The notes beneath the pieces were generated by a model that worked only from the letters and a program-made list of their open reading frames with translations, had not been told where the DNA came from and did not search any database. 64,000 nt of DNA from Edolisoma coerulescens. Its lineage: Eukaryota; Chordata; Aves; Passeriformes; Campephagidae. Below, one piece after another: positions 63,727 through 64,000 of the stretch. The translations under genes and the position numbers were made by a program. Location of the stretch: positions 629,968-693,967 of the forward strand of contig VWZW01002764.1 in the NCBI GenBank assembly GCA_013397115.1, in the 5' to 3' direction. The number at the start of each line of letters is the position of its first letter. Within the stretch, counting starts at the first letter, position 1.

Positions 63727-63741
63727 AGCACACACACACAC
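63727..63741. repeat. (CA)n microsatellite
   Basis: About seven CA units in the upstream intergenic region. Confidence 0.85.
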
Positions 63742-64000
63742 AGATCTGCTGCCATGCTTTGTGGCTGCTGCACGGCCAGTGTGTAACACCAACTGTAGCC
63801 AGGCACACATATCCCTCCGTGCCTCATTCCCTTCCTGCTCCTAGCGAACAAAAGTGACTCTCCTGCTTGAGAAAACAACGAGAAACCCATAAACAACACC
63901 TTGCTTCAGCCTGGCCTCCTGATTTTACCGTGCAGAGCAGTCAGTGCCCTGTATTTGGAGATTACCCCACCCCGGGGCTCCCGGCAGCAGAGCGTGGGTG

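Larger units (their letters stand above)
59981..64000. other. Upstream intergenic region
   Basis: Holds the 36-bp-period duplication and two CR1 tails. Elsewhere I see no exon with convincing splice sites or coding character. In human the region upstream of TOP1 is gene-poor on the side facing MAFB, which agrees with an empty interval here. Confidence 0.7.

Overview
The window is vertebrate nuclear DNA, almost certainly from a bird. Coding blocks are short and separated by long introns with GT-AG ends, there is one dense CpG island, and the only recognisable interspersed repeats are CR1 LINE copies, the dominant avian retroposon. Fourteen small exons on the minus strand can be joined without a break. 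They encode the first 485 residues of DNA topoisomerase I (TOP1), with near-identity to the human protein as I remember it. The remaining exons lie beyond the left edge. They should carry the catalytic Arg/Lys/Arg/His residues, the linker and the active-site tyrosine.

Layout from right to left, which is the direction of transcription. 64000 to about 59980 is upstream intergenic DNA with two CR1 3' tails and a small direct duplication, and I see no gene there. About 59830 to 58615 is a CpG island holding the TOP1 promoter, exon 1, intron 1 and the 25-nt exon 2. The promoter contains five same-orientation composite motifs, each an ATTTGCAT-like octamer followed by a GC box, plus NRF1-type palindromes and a TATA-like element. 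A 390-base run of N lies just inside intron 2. Intron 2 then runs for 28.5 kb, 45 percent of the window, without a recognisable gene. Exons 3 to 8 (30204 to 12822) encode the charged, lysine-rich N-terminal domain with its nuclear-localisation and SUMO motifs. Exons 9 to 14 (8446 to 513) encode the first part of the DNA-clamp core. Intron 6 holds a 1.7-kb CR1 copy in the TOP1 sense orientation whose reverse transcriptase core is deleted.

This is a single-gene window. I found no operon-like grouping, RNA gene, CRISPR array or new multi-gene system. The most interesting signals are the repeated octamer/GC-box modules in the promoter, the tiny exon 2 between CpG-rich DNA and a giant intron, two CpG-enriched patches inside introns 2 and 3, and the CR1 copy with an apparently in-frame internal deletion. 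Comparisons with human TOP1 and with CR1 consensus sequences are from memory. No database search or alignment was run.
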